Assembly (NCBI RefSeq): GCF_945906775.1
Contig: NZ_CAMDRE010000002.1
Coordinates: 806,001-870,000, forward strand
Length of the DNA stretch: 64,000 nt
Reading direction: 5' to 3'
Source: Citrobacter sp. Marseille-Q6884
Lineage (GTDB): Bacteria; Pseudomonadota; Gammaproteobacteria; Enterobacterales; Enterobacteriaceae
This document shows, in pieces, positions 24,483-33,436 of the stretch (the stretch's first letter is position 1; each line of letters begins with the position of its first letter). The notes under the pieces are model-generated. The model made no database searches. It had not been told where the DNA came from and saw only the letters and a program-made list of their open reading frames with translations. The position numbers and the translations under genes were made by a program.

Positions 24483-25806
24483 ATATCTTGCCCTGTTGAC
24501 CAATATCGGGGCGGCAAAACTGGCAAAAGCCACGGCGTTGGGTACGAAAGTTGAGATTACCCAGCTGGCCGTTGGTGATGGCAATGGTGTACTGCCTACA
24601 CCGAATCCGGCACAGACTGCCCTCGTACATGAGTTACGCCGCGCCCCTTTGAATATGTTGACGGTGGACCCGGCGAACGCCAGCCAGATCATTGCGGAAC
24701 AGGTCATACCGGAAGACGTCGGCGGGTGGTGGATTCGTGAGATCGGCCTTTTCGATAAAGATGGCGATATGGTGGCGATTGCCAATTGCGCTGAAACCTA
24801 TAAGCCTCAGTTGCAGGAGGGGAGCGGGCGCGTTCAGGTTATTCGCGTGATCCTGATTGTCAGCAGCACCGAAGCCGTTACGTTGAAGATTGATCCGGCT
24901 GTTGTACTGGCAACACGCCAGTATGTTGACAGCCAGCTGCGCGCGCATGAGCAGTCACGTAATCACCCGGATGCGTCAACGACAGAGAAAGGTTTTGTGC
25001 AGCTCAGCAGCAGTGTGACCAGTGACAGCGAATCGCAGGCGGCAACATCGAAGGCCGTTAAAATTGCGATGGACAATGCGAATGCTCGGCTGGCTAAAGA
25101 ACGCAATCTCGCTGATTTACCTAATCCGGCACTGGCCCGCCAGAATCTGCAACTGGGTAACAGTTCGACGAAAAACACCGGTACAACTGCCGATACCGTT
25201 GCGGCGGGTGATGATGCACGTATCACCGGCGCGATGCAGAAAAACCAAAACGGCGGGGATATTCCTGACGTGGCGAAGTTTCTCCAAAACCTTCGTTTGG
25301 GAGTTGGCGCTCCTGCCATCGGGATTCCGTTCTTCTGGCCGTCCTCGGCGATGCCTAATACGGTCATGACTGAATGGGCTGATATGGTGTTTCTGAAATT
25401 TAATGGGGCGACGTTCTCCGCGTCCACTTACCCTAAGTTAGCACTGGTGTTTCCTGGGCTGACGCTACCTGAATCACGCGGCGAATTCCTTCGTGTTTGG
25501 GATGACGGGCGTGGAGTTGACAGTGGACGAGCACTGCTTTCCGCACAACTTGACGCGATGCAAAATTTAACAGGCAATATCGGCGATGCCCAAACATCAG
25601 TCAATGCTGCTGTTAAATTTACTATCGCGAGTGGTGTTTTTTCCGCTGTTACTGGTGTGAGGAATTCAATTGGCAATACAACCATAATTGCAGACACTCC
25701 AAATAACCCATCATATGTTTCTTTTGATGCTTCACGGCAAGCAAGAACATCCACTGAAAACCGTCCGCGTAATATTGCATTCAACTTCTTGGTAAGGGCT
25801 AAATAA
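24472..25806 (+). CDS. H: Tail fibre protein gpH (currently expressed version)
   Basis: 444 residues from GTG 24472 (VATKYLALLTNIGAAKLAKA), the conserved baseplate-binding N-terminus of P2 H. A phage tail repeat region follows (NHPDASTTEKGFVQLSSSVT). The constant part ends at a DNA-inversion site (25280-25305), so about the last 170 residues are the variable receptor-binding tip. P2 gpH is about 669 residues, so this fibre is short. An alternative tip lies inverted at 26798-27151. Confidence 0.9.
   Translation: MATKYLALLTNIGAAKLAKATALGTKVEITQLAVGDGNGVLPTPNPAQTALVHELRRAPLNMLTVDPANASQIIAEQVIPEDVGGWWIREIGLFDKDGDMVAIANCAETYKPQLQEGSGRVQVIRVILIVSSTEAVTLKIDPAVVLATRQYVDSQLRAHEQSRNHPDASTTEKGFVQLSSSVTSDSESQAATSKAVKIAMDNANARLAKERNLADLPNPALARQNLQLGNSSTKNTGTTADTVAAGDDARITGAMQKNQNGGDIPDVAKFLQNLRLGVGAPAIGIPFFWPSSAMPNTVMTEWADMVFLKFNGATFSASTYPKLALVFPGLTLPESRGEFLRVWDDGRGVDSGRALLSAQLDAMQNLTGNIGDAQTSVNAAVKFTIASGVFSAVTGVRNSIGNTTIIADTPNNPSYVSFDASRQARTSTENRPRNIAFNFLVRAK
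25280..25305 (+). repeat. Left inversion crossover site within H
   Basis: Core AAACC-TT-CGTTT (25287-25298), an imperfect dyad like gix/cix/pix sites of Gin/Cin/Pin. It lies in frame within H at codons for QNLRLG. Confidence 0.75.
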
Positions 25807-26399
25807 TGAAACCTGTTTTTGATGAAAATGGCCTGGCAAACGAAGCTGGTGATATCCGCTGTTTTTACTTCAATCCTGTAACCTTCGAATATACCGGCTG
25901 GTCTGATGAATACATTAACGTTGGCGTAAGCATGCCTGGGCATTCAACAGACATTGACCCTGGTGATGAAGTGGCGGGGAAAGTAGCTGTATTTAAAAGT
26001 GGCGCCTGGAGTCAGGAAGAAGACCATAGGGGGGAGATTGTCTACTCAATCACTGACGGAATGCCATCCACCATTGATTATATTGGTCCTGTTCATGATG
26101 GCTACACTACCACCGCGCCTTCAGGCTCGTATGATAAATGGGATGGTGAGAAGTGGGTAACGGATACTGATGTTCAGCACGCGGCAGATAAAGAAGTAGC
26201 AAAACAACAACAGCAATCTCTGATAGATTCAGCATTGGCATCAATCGGCATGATACAGCTTAAATTACAGGCAGGGCGTAAATTAACCACTGCTGAAACT
26301 ACGAGGCTAAATTCTGTTCTGGACTACATTGACGCGGTGGAGGCAACTGATACCAGCACCGCGCCAGATATTAACTGGCCTCTTCCCCCGGAGTGGTAG
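25806..26399 (+). CDS. G: Tail fibre assembly chaperone gpG (Tfa-like)
   Basis: 197 residues (MKPVFDENGLANEAGDIRCF, ending WPLPPEW). The C-terminal part (DSALASIGMIQLKLQAGRKL, then LNSVLDYIDAVEATD) is the Tfa/Caudo_TAP domain that folds the matching fibre tip. It starts 1 nt overlapping the H stop and ends inside the invertible segment, so it switches with its fibre. Confidence 0.9.
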   Translation: MKPVFDENGLANEAGDIRCFYFNPVTFEYTGWSDEYINVGVSMPGHSTDIDPGDEVAGKVAVFKSGAWSQEEDHRGEIVYSITDGMPSTIDYIGPVHDGYTTTAPSGSYDKWDGEKWVTDTDVQHAADKEVAKQQQQSLIDSALASIGMIQLKLQAGRKLTTAETTRLNSVLDYIDAVEATDTSTAPDINWPLPPEW

Positions 26400-26796
26400 G
26401 CCAAACGGGGTTTTCGGTATCGACTCGCATCAGTAATACCCTGTATCTTTTCCATTCTGACAAAGCGGCGGTTTCTTCTTCCGTCGCTACTCCTGCATCA
26501 ACAGCATCCTGACGCCAGTTAATCTCTGAGTCAGCCCGCATACGTAAGTTGGCCTTTTTTAATTCAGCGACAGCGCTAAGTTCTTCCTGAGTTGGTGGCG
26601 GAATATCTACCCATGCTGGCATTCCTGCTATTACATTTCTGTATTTGCCTTCAGGTGGCTCCTGCATGAATTCAGTTGCAACAGAGTCTTCTATTTCTAT
26701 TCCATCATTTGGCCACTCTCCTGCCTTTTGATAGGACGACTTTAGCTCTACAGGAAAGAAAGCATTTTTCTTGGCACTGAATACATATTTTTGCAT
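26371..26796 (-). CDS. Alternative tail fibre assembly protein G' (silent orientation)
   Basis: 141 residues (MQKYVFSAKKNAFFPVELKS, then EINWRQDAVDAGVATEEETA and ending VWPTTPGEEAS), a Tfa protein of a different subtype from G. It lies opposite G with 29 bp of 3' overlap, and would be expressed only after inversion. Intact. Confidence 0.88.
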   Translation of the reverse strand: MQKYVFSAKKNAFFPVELKSSYQKAGEWPNDGIEIEDSVATEFMQEPPEGKYRNVIAGMPAWVDIPPPTQEELSAVAELKKANLRMRADSEINWRQDAVDAGVATEEETAALSEWKRYRVLLMRVDTENPVWPTTPGEEAS

Positions 26797-26797
26797 G

Positions 26798-27151
26798 TTA
26801 ACGTCCTATAGAAATATAACTAAATCGGTATTGCTGAGAATTGTCACTCGTTGATACACGCCATGACGAATTGCTGATATGTTCAAAATTTACAGAAAGT
26901 ACAGGCGTAAACGGTCCAGAAGGATTTGACTGGACGGCATCAGACATAACGCTGATAGAAATCAAGGGTTGAGTCGGAAACGGTATAGGGAAGTTACCGC
27001 TGATAAAACGAGTCGTGTTTCCTGAATATGTACCAAACTGCACAATGTGCCCGCTTGGTAATTTGAACCACCCTGTGCCAGATGCAAAAGCGCCCATATC
27101 CGGTATCTGATTTGTACCTGTCCCCACCTCTCTTTTTGCTGCTTCTTTCAA
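26798..27151 (-). CDS. Alternative tail fibre C-terminal tip H' (silent cassette)
   Basis: A reading frame without its own start signals: TTG at 27151 is just where the open frame is first initiable, and upstream in-frame codons read PANVGLKEAAKREVGTG, matching fibre sequence at the crossover. It encodes DMGAFASGTGWFKLPSGHIV and ISGNFPIPFPTQPLISISVM and ends YRFSYISIGR, a gp37-type receptor-binding tip unlike that of H. Inversion would fuse it to the H constant part. It is followed 1 nt later by G'. Confidence 0.82.
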   Translation of the reverse strand: MKEAAKREVGTGTNQIPDMGAFASGTGWFKLPSGHIVQFGTYSGNTTRFISGNFPIPFPTQPLISISVMSDAVQSNPSGPFTPVLSVNFEHISNSSWRVSTSDNSQQYRFSYISIGR

Positions 27152-27168
27152 ACCAACGTTTGCCGGAA
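27143..27168 (-). repeat. Right inversion crossover site
   Basis: On the plus strand AAACC-AA-CGTTT (27150-27161) with TTCTTTC before it, close to pix/cix sites. In inverted orientation relative to the left site, with a matching central dinucleotide. Confidence 0.72.
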
Positions 27169-27274
27169 GACATGGTTACTTCTGACGGTGCGGTACCTAA
27201 CCTGCAGTACAGCCAGAAATGACGATGCTCGATACAATGCGAGGGACTATGGCATCTAAATAAAGGGGGTTTTT

Positions 27275-27843
27275 ATGCTGATCGGGTATGTAAGGGTGTC
27301 AACAAATGACCAGAACACCGCGCTGCAAAGAAATGCACTGGAAAGCGCAGGATGTGAACAAATATTTGAAGACAAAATAAGCGGTACGAAAGCCGAGAGG
27401 CCGGGGCTTAAGCGTTTATTACGGACCTTATCGGAGGGTGATACGCTGGTTGTCTGGAAGCTTGATCGTCTCTGCCGGGTCAGCGCCACCTGGTGACCAT
27501 GATCGAAGAGCTACGCAATCGCGGTGTTAACTTCCGCAGCCTGACAGACAGCATTGATACCTCAACACCTATGGGGCGTTTTTTCTTTCACGTCATGGGG
27601 GCGCTGGCAGAAATGGAGAGAGAGTTAATCGTTGAGCGCACCCGCGCCGGTTTGGTTGCAGCTCGTGCAGAAGGACGGATAGGAGGGAGGCGACCAAAAC
27701 TGACAGAGCAGCAATGGGAACAGGCGGGAAGACTGATCGCCGCAGGGGAGAAACGACAGCGGGTGGCTATTATTTTTGATGTCGGAATATCGACACTTTA
27801 TAAAAAGTTCCCTTCAACAAGAAGGGAACATGAAGGGGCTTAA
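27275..27843 (+). pseudogene. Serine DNA invertase (Gin/Pin/Hin family), broken by a 1-nt frameshift
   Basis: The two frames 27275-27496 and 27493-27843 together give a complete invertase. The first has the catalytic serine (GYVRVSTNDQN) and runs to VVWKLDRLCRVSATW-stop. The second resumes the family sequence (RHLVTMIEELRNRG, then FFHVMGALAEMERELI) and ends with the DNA-binding helix-turn-helix (VAIIFDVGISTLYKKFPS). Between LDRL and RHLV the family has four codons (G-R-S-x), but only 11 nt are present here (27459-27485 region), so one base is missing. The conserved Gly is also Cys. The invertase should be inactive, unless this is a sequencing error or slippage rescues it. Confidence 0.85.
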
Positions 27844-27850
27844 GGCATTA

Positions 27851-28339
27851 TTAAAACAGGCCGTTGAGCGAGTCTTTCACCTGGTTTATCGCATTATTTG
27901 CACTCGTCTTTAACCCGGCCAGGGCATCGCTGACGGTCGAGCTTTGCAGCTTCTCCCTGTAATCCGCATCGACACGGCTCAGGCTGAGGGTAAATTCGAT
28001 TTTTTTTGGATTCCCAAATCGGTCGAACTCAGACTTTCCCCGCTCCAGACGTGTTAAAACGTACATACCATAAATACGCCCCGTACCCTCAATAAGCGGC
28101 CATGGGCGCCCTGCGTAGCCGACAGTTTCAAGGGCTGACAGCGAGAGATTTCCACCGGTGATTTCCGGGTAAAGGACGCCTGACAGCGTTATATTGTTAT
28201 CACCAGCGCCAATGTACTGCCAACCGGCTGACTGGTTAACCCGCTCGTTTTTTACGTGCCTCCACTCCTGCGAGTGCTGGAGTTGCTGGTAAGGGGTGGT
28301 GCGCAGCATAAAAACGAACATTCCAAAAACCATCATCAT
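27851..28339 (-). CDS. U: Tail terminator protein gpU
   Basis: 162 residues from ATG 28339 (MMMVFGMFVFMLRTTPYQQL), preceded by AGGTG at good spacing; a GTG at 28348 is less likely. The GDNNITLSGVLYPEITGG and RLERGKSEFDRFGNPKKIEF segments match P2 gpU. gpU caps the tail tube. Last gene of the reversed FI-U operon, ending 8 nt from the invertase pseudogene, which converges on it. Confidence 0.92.
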   Translation of the reverse strand: MMMVFGMFVFMLRTTPYQQLQHSQEWRHVKNERVNQSAGWQYIGAGDNNITLSGVLYPEITGGNLSLSALETVGYAGRPWPLIEGTGRIYGMYVLTRLERGKSEFDRFGNPKKIEFTLSLSRVDADYREKLQSSTVSDALAGLKTSANNAINQVKDSLNGLF

Positions 28340-28348
28340 AATCGTCAC

Positions 28349-31072
28349 CTATTCTCTGTCGCGGAAAGAACCACGGTTAATTCTGCCGGTGCTGGCCATC
28401 GCATCACGCACAACATTGCGCATCATTCTTTCCAGCTCCTGATCCGTGCGTTTGCCAACATCGTTAAAGATAATGTTAAAAATTGGGGCGCCGCCGGTCG
28501 GAGCGGTAACGGGAGCTGATACCGGGGCCTGTGTGGCGGCTGTCGCGGAAATAATGCCGCCAGCTGCGGGCGTTGCCACTCGAGGTACTGATTGCGGTAT
28601 GACACGCGCTTCCTGATATGCGCCCCGCAAAGCTAGGGCACGCGGCAGGTTTTTGAAAATAATGTCACCCGGTCCGACTTTCTTGGTGTTGTCAGCGGTT
28701 GCTTTTGTATTGTCTGCGATGCTTTGCAGACGTCGTTGCGTACCGGTATTTCCTGATAGCGGTGAGGCCGCAGGTGGTGCGCCAGTAGCAACTGGCGACT
28801 CTGCTTTTTTGGGGGACCAGTTCCATTCCTTCTGGACCATTTTCTTTTGCTGTGGGTCCCACTCCCATGAAACTGGTTTTTTGGGCGCGAGATCGTTGAC
28901 TTTGGCTCTCGCAGCGTCAATTCCGGATGGAATTAAACCCAGCTTTTCCAGCAAAAGGCTGACTCCTTCAGTCAGCAGTCGCAGGGGGGTAAAGAGTAAA
29001 TTCAATGCGGTACCGAGTACCTCACCAAATGTTTTCCCGGCACTGGCGCATTTGTCTAGAGCATCACGAGAAAAGTCTATAGGGGTGAATAACTGGCTAA
29101 ACCAGCTCCATAACTTAGATACACCGATGCCAATTGCATCAAACAATGGGATTAAAAACGAAAACGACTGAATCAGTGGTGACAGACCCAGACTGATACC
29201 TGTAAACAGCCCGGAGAAAAACGCCTTGATAGGCTCCCAGAATCGCAATATGAGCAGGCCGGCGGCAACAAATGCCGCAACAATAAGGCCAGGAACGCCG
29301 AGTAACGAGGCGAGAATTACCCGTAAACCAGAGAACGCAACGCCAAGTGTCGATACGCAACTGGTCGCTGTGATCGATGATATACCAATCATGCTTAAGG
29401 CCAGCCGGAGCTTCGCCAATGGGCCGAGAATGAAACTCGCTGTTAAGCTTGCGATGCCAAGAGCACCGACAAGTACCATAATCGCGCCACCAATCAGGAT
29501 AAATGTCTGTGTCAGGCGGGGATTTTCTTTAACCCAGGTGCTGGCGGCAGTAATCAAGTCGCTGAGTCCCTGAGTAAGCGATCGCAGAGGGCCATCGGTG
29601 GTCTCTTCGACCTGAATGCGGAAACCTTCCCATGCGCTGTCCAGGTTTTTCAGATCACCGCTGAGGTTGTCAGCCATGACCTTCGCCGCCTTCTGCGCTT
29701 CACCCTGAGAGCCTCGCAAATCAGCTAGGAGTTTTTGCAGCTCACCGCTTCCGGCAGACTGAACTAAAGTTTGAAGGGAGTTTGCAGCCTCTTCACCTGC
29801 AATATCTTTGAAAAACGAAAGTTGATCTGTATTTCCATATTTTTGCGTAGTCCTAAAAAGATCGGTCAATACGTTCTCAATAGGTCGCATTTTCCCTGTG
29901 GAATCTGCAACTGTAACTCCCAGTTCCTTCAGGGCATCTTTTGCTTTGCCAACTGGAGAAGCTAGACGTGAGAGAGAGGCCCTTAAACCAGTACCAGCCA
30001 TACTGCCACGGATGCCCTGAGCTGCCAGCATTCCGACCATCGCGGCTGTTTCTTCTACGCTTATGCCTAATTTTTCTGCGCCAACACCCGCGTAAGTCAT
30101 TGCTTCGCCAATTCCTCGCAGGTCGGTGTTTGTACGGGTAAATGCTGCGGTCAGCACGTCACTGACCCTGTTCATCTCCTGTGAGTCAAGGCGAAACTGC
30201 GTAAGGATGTTAGAGCCAATGTCGGCACTTTCACCAAGATCCATGCCACCGGCGAGCGCCATATTCAGAACGCCAGGCAATGCAGCCTGAATAGCAGCCG
30301 GAGTAAAGCCAGCCATTGCAAGAAACGCCTGCCCGCTGGCTGCATCGCGCGAAGTAAATGCGGTTTCGGCACCGAGTTTTTTGGCCTGCGCACGCAGGTC
30401 TGCCAGTTGGGAGGCGTCTTTGTTGAGTCGGGTTAATGCCTGAACGCGTGACATTTCCTCATCGAAACCAATCGCAGGCGCCAGGAATGATCCGCCAGCG
30501 TAGCCCGCAGCAGCAGTGCCTAGCATCATCCCCATGCCTGCCCCGCGAAGCTTGCCCGCAGTCTCTTTAGCTCGATCATACCCGGCCTGTGCTTTTTGGG
30601 TAGCAGCCAGCTGGCGACGTTCGCGCTCAAGTGTCTGGTTGTATTGCTCCGTACGCCTGATGGCACTTTGGATAGCGCCGCTCCCGGTGGTGAGGTTAAC
30701 GCCATGCTGACGCACTGCCTGCGCGGCTGTGCGCAGCTGCGTTGTTTGCCTGCCGTAGGTTTCAGTCAGCCGGGAAAGTTTGGTACGAAGTGACTCAAGT
30801 CGCGCCGTCTGGGCTTCAGTAAGCTGACCGCCTTCGCGTTGTTTCTGGTTGAGGCCGTCAAAGGCTCGCTGGGTGCTTTTCAGCTTCTGCGCAGTATCAT
30901 TGGCTTGCGAGCGCAACTTATCAAATGACGCTGCGCTTTTTTCCAGGTCTTTGATTGAGGACTGTGTTTTTTTGAGGGAGTCGGAAAGGCCGCCAATGGC
31001 TTTACTGGCGGCGTTGACCGGGCGGGTGAGCTTGTCAATTGCACTGAACGCAACGCGAATACTAAGATCCAT
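28349..31072 (-). CDS. T: Tail tape measure protein gpT
   Basis: 907 residues from ATG 31072 (MDLSIRVAFSAIDKLTRPVN), placed 8 nt after GGAGG. N-terminal coiled coil (LEKSAASFDKLRSQANDTAQ), a TP901-type tape measure core (DAASGQAFLAMAGFTPAAIQ, then GMLAAQGIRGSMAGTG), hydrophobic helices around 540-640 (FILIGGAIMVLVGALGIASL; LIVAAFVAAGLLILRFW) for inner-membrane insertion on DNA delivery. It sets tail length. Confidence 0.93.
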   Translation of the reverse strand: MDLSIRVAFSAIDKLTRPVNAASKAIGGLSDSLKKTQSSIKDLEKSAASFDKLRSQANDTAQKLKSTQRAFDGLNQKQREGGQLTEAQTARLESLRTKLSRLTETYGRQTTQLRTAAQAVRQHGVNLTTGSGAIQSAIRRTEQYNQTLERERRQLAATQKAQAGYDRAKETAGKLRGAGMGMMLGTAAAGYAGGSFLAPAIGFDEEMSRVQALTRLNKDASQLADLRAQAKKLGAETAFTSRDAASGQAFLAMAGFTPAAIQAALPGVLNMALAGGMDLGESADIGSNILTQFRLDSQEMNRVSDVLTAAFTRTNTDLRGIGEAMTYAGVGAEKLGISVEETAAMVGMLAAQGIRGSMAGTGLRASLSRLASPVGKAKDALKELGVTVADSTGKMRPIENVLTDLFRTTQKYGNTDQLSFFKDIAGEEAANSLQTLVQSAGSGELQKLLADLRGSQGEAQKAAKVMADNLSGDLKNLDSAWEGFRIQVEETTDGPLRSLTQGLSDLITAASTWVKENPRLTQTFILIGGAIMVLVGALGIASLTASFILGPLAKLRLALSMIGISSITATSCVSTLGVAFSGLRVILASLLGVPGLIVAAFVAAGLLILRFWEPIKAFFSGLFTGISLGLSPLIQSFSFLIPLFDAIGIGVSKLWSWFSQLFTPIDFSRDALDKCASAGKTFGEVLGTALNLLFTPLRLLTEGVSLLLEKLGLIPSGIDAARAKVNDLAPKKPVSWEWDPQQKKMVQKEWNWSPKKAESPVATGAPPAASPLSGNTGTQRRLQSIADNTKATADNTKKVGPGDIIFKNLPRALALRGAYQEARVIPQSVPRVATPAAGGIISATAATQAPVSAPVTAPTGGAPIFNIIFNDVGKRTDQELERMMRNVVRDAMASTGRINRGSFRDRE

Positions 31073-31534
31073 CGTCGTCATCCTCCTTCTCATAGTTACC
31101 GCTTCTGATGGCCGCCCGTTCGCGCCAGGCCATCAGCTCGCGCAACTCCATGCTGTGCATTTCGGAGGGCGGCCAGTGAAATATCACAGCGATGTCGGCG
31201 ATCAGATCGTCGACATCACTGAATACTGCCTCTCTTACTTGCTCGCCGTCGCCGCCTCGCTCGGTGCGGACGGCGCCGCTTTCGTCAAAAAAGGCGTGAT
31301 TTCTTCGCACAGAGCTGTAAAGTCGCCGGTCGCCATTGAGGAAATATCGGTGGTTGTCAGCTGAGGCGCAGTGACGCGAGTCAGTAGAGTTGATACCGCG
31401 TCATAGTCGAAGTTGAGAACATCAACCAGACGCAGCCCGCGCAGTGAGCCAGCCTGCTTGATTGTGTCGGTGATTGCGACGGATTTAATTTCCTGGTCGC
31501 CGCGTTTAATGGGTTGGCTGAGAGTTACTGACAT
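31062..31534 (-). CDS. E': gpE+E' tail assembly chaperone made by -1 frameshift
   Basis: Ribosomes that slip -1 on T-TTT-TTG (31292 to 31286 on the minus strand) leave the E frame and continue through FFDESGAVRTERGGDGEQVR, DDLIADIAVIFHWPPSEMHS to the stop at 31062. The E' frame has no independent start with a ribosome site; it overlaps E by 76 nt. The GpE domain (HWPPSEMHSMELRELMAWRE) binds the tape measure, as lambda gpGT does. The E' end overlaps the T start region by 11 nt. Confidence 0.88.
31235..31534 (-). CDS. E: Tail assembly protein gpE
   Basis: 99 residues (MSVTLSQPIKRGDQEIKSVA, then GLRLVDVLNFDYDAVSTLLT), the short product when no frameshift occurs. P2 uses the same T-TTT-TTG slip site. 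The E:E+E' ratio controls tail assembly. Confidence 0.92.
   Translation of the reverse strand: MSVTLSQPIKRGDQEIKSVAITDTIKQAGSLRGLRLVDVLNFDYDAVSTLLTRVTAPQLTTTDISSMATGDFTALCEEITPFLTKAAPSAPSEAATASK
31286..31292 (-). promoter_or_regulatory. Programmed -1 frameshift slippery site in E
   Basis: The minus strand reads CCT-TTT-TTG-ACG in the E frame, the heptamer T-TTT-TTG known from P2 E/E'. Confidence 0.85.
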
Positions 31535-31587
31535 TATTCATTCTCCGGGCGGCCAGGCTGGCCGCCATTGGTAGTGGTTAAAAAAGA

Positions 31588-32103
31588 TTACTGGCCGAGA
31601 CCCAGGGCGGACGCAATGCGGTCCGGGTAGAGACTCTTGCCGTTGCGCTTGTAGATGAAGTTCAGCAGGTCGATTTCCAGCAAAGGCTTGTCATCCACGG
31701 ACAGCTTGTAATACGTATTTTTGAGCGCATAAGTATGGCTGGTGTCATCACCCTGCTTGGCTTCGCCCTGGTCGACTTCGGTGATACGTCCGCGCATCTC
31801 GACTTCAAGCAGGGAGCTTGTACCGCCGCTGTAGATCTCACCGACAAAGCGCGTGCGTAGTTCGTCAATATCCCCACCCCATTTCAGGATCAGCTCCTCG
31901 ACCATGCCGCCAACAACCATTGATGCATCCAGTGCGCCTGAATCAAGGCCGAGGTCAACAGCAGCGGAGCCAAGCATCCCGCCACCCTGGTAATCTTCCG
32001 TTTTACGGGTAATTTTCGGGAGCGTGACGCTGGGGATCTTCCCGATGTAGTTGTCGCCATCGACAAACATCGTGAACAGGCGGAGTTTCTTCGGAATAGC
32101 CAT
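31588..32103 (-). CDS. FII: Major tail tube protein gpFII
   Basis: 171 residues (MAIPKKLRLFTMFVDGDNYI, KIPSVTLPKITRKTEDYQGG). Matches P2 FII in length and sequence character. Builds the inner tube inside the sheath. Starts immediately after the FI stop. Confidence 0.95.
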   Translation of the reverse strand: MAIPKKLRLFTMFVDGDNYIGKIPSVTLPKITRKTEDYQGGGMLGSAAVDLGLDSGALDASMVVGGMVEELILKWGGDIDELRTRFVGEIYSGGTSSLLEVEMRGRITEVDQGEAKQGDDTSHTYALKNTYYKLSVDDKPLLEIDLLNFIYKRNGKSLYPDRIASALGLGQ

Positions 32104-33285
32104 TTATGCACCTCCCAGCGATGCAAAGGCTGGTTCGTAATACTGATCGGTAAACGTCTGGACCAGCGTCAAGTTTTCCAGCGGTGGTACGGGGCTGTAG
32201 TTGTAGCGAACAACCGCTTTACCCTGGCGAATACCGGTGGTTGGGTTATCGACAATATCAAACCAACATGCCGCACCAATCAGTTTGCCAGCAGTGACCA
32301 GCGCCTGAAGCTTGGCATTGATCCCGCTTACAACGTCTTTGACGTTAGCCGGGGTAAGCGGTTTATCCACGGTGGTGAATTGTGCTTCCGCAATGCTGTC
32401 CGCAAGAATTTGAGCCGTCCGGGTAAACACCTCGAAAATATATTCTTCGGTGTCGGTGGTACGGTTACCCCAGAACCGGAAGCCATCGCGTTTGATCAGC
32501 GTGGTAATCTCGTTAGCGTTCAGCTCGTTAGCGTCGGAGTCCTCCGCCTGTAACGCCCAGAACACGTCTTTGGAGATACCCAGGACGTTTTTCACCGCAA
32601 CGTTAGAAAGTGACTTGTGCCAGCCCTGCTCATTATCAATCAGTGCCCGCAGGCCAAGCGCATAGGCAACAGCCGGGAATTCTTCATTAACGCCGGTCTG
32701 CGGGTTGAAGGCGATGAAGTTGGGCCAAATCATCATCCCTTCACGCTCGGCGAACTGCTCGCGGTAGGTTTTTGCTTCGGCAATAGTCTCGCAGCCATCA
32801 CAGTAGCTGTAAGAGAATGCACGCAGCTGTTTCGCAATTACGCGCAGCTGCGCGGTTACTTCCTGCGTGTCGTACATCGGAATGCCGAGGATGCGAGGGC
32901 GATAACCGGTTTTCTGCTCTGCGGTCAGCAGGGCAAACATCCCGGTATAGCTTCCGTCAGCCTGTGTGCCACCGATAATGAGCTGGGATTGCGTTTTGGC
33001 ATTTTCTCCTTCCTTTGCTTCAGCGACACGAACAACAATTACACGCGTGCTGACCTGGTCGGAAATAGCCTTGAGAGATTTATACAGTGAGCCTGTTTTG
33101 CCCGCCTTACCCAGCACGCTAATCACGCGAGTGATCAGGACTGGCGTATCAAGTGGAAAGGTGAGGGGATCGGCATCATCGGCCACCGCAACCAGACCAA
33201 TGACCGTTGAATCAATGTCATTGATCGCGGTCTGGAGGTCGGTGTTTTCTTTGGTGCGCGCCCCGTGGAAAAAGTTGTCGGTCAT
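32104..33285 (-). CDS. FI: Major tail sheath protein gpFI
   Basis: 393 residues (MTDNFFHGARTKENTDLQTA, TFPLDTPVLITRVISVLGKA). It carries the conserved sheath landmarks WHKSLSNVAVKNVLGISKDV and GFRFWGNRTTD. The contractile sheath drives the tube through the cell envelope. First gene of the reversed F operon; the promoter would lie near 33361. Confidence 0.95.
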   Translation of the reverse strand: MTDNFFHGARTKENTDLQTAINDIDSTVIGLVAVADDADPLTFPLDTPVLITRVISVLGKAGKTGSLYKSLKAISDQVSTRVIVVRVAEAKEGENAKTQSQLIIGGTQADGSYTGMFALLTAEQKTGYRPRILGIPMYDTQEVTAQLRVIAKQLRAFSYSYCDGCETIAEAKTYREQFAEREGMMIWPNFIAFNPQTGVNEEFPAVAYALGLRALIDNEQGWHKSLSNVAVKNVLGISKDVFWALQAEDSDANELNANEITTLIKRDGFRFWGNRTTDTEEYIFEVFTRTAQILADSIAEAQFTTVDKPLTPANVKDVVSGINAKLQALVTAGKLIGAACWFDIVDNPTTGIRQGKAVVRYNYSPVPPLENLTLVQTFTDQYYEPAFASLGGA

Positions 33286-33360
33286 ACTCTACCGCCATCA
33301 TGTTTAGTGAGTTCATGGTGATATTCGCTGAATTCCGGGCGGCAGACACGTTGCGATGGA

Positions 33361-33378
33361 TGTCGCAGAAAGGCGACA
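33361..33378. promoter_or_regulatory. Ogr/Delta activator site for divergent FI and D promoters
   Basis: TGTCGCAGAAAGGCGACA fits TGT-N12-ACA with an extended TGTCG...CGACA dyad. It lies between FI (reverse) and D (forward), just like the site between P and O. Confidence 0.75.
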
Positions 33379-33436
33379 ACAAAAGGCTGTTTGTCCTATC
33401 GCGCGCGCATGGAAATATTTGCGGGAGGAGAAAGCG

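Larger units (their letters stand above)
25280..27168. mobile_element. Invertible tail-fibre segment (H/G versus H'/G')
   Basis: Two inverted recombination half-sites with the same central TT dinucleotide (in coding orientation) bound about 1.86 kb. Inside are the tip of H with G on the plus strand, and a second fibre tip H' with a second assembly gene G' on the minus strand. Inversion would fuse H' to the constant H start. This is the arrangement of Mu/P1/e14 host-range switches, with the invertase gene just outside at 27275. Confidence 0.85.

Noticed and set aside
26798..27151. H' as an independent gene
   Set aside because: It lacks a real start and ribosome site, and its frame continues upstream into the crossover site; it is a silent fibre tip.
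31062..31310. E' as an independently started gene
   Set aside because: No ribosome site at its first ATG; the slip site in E explains its expression.
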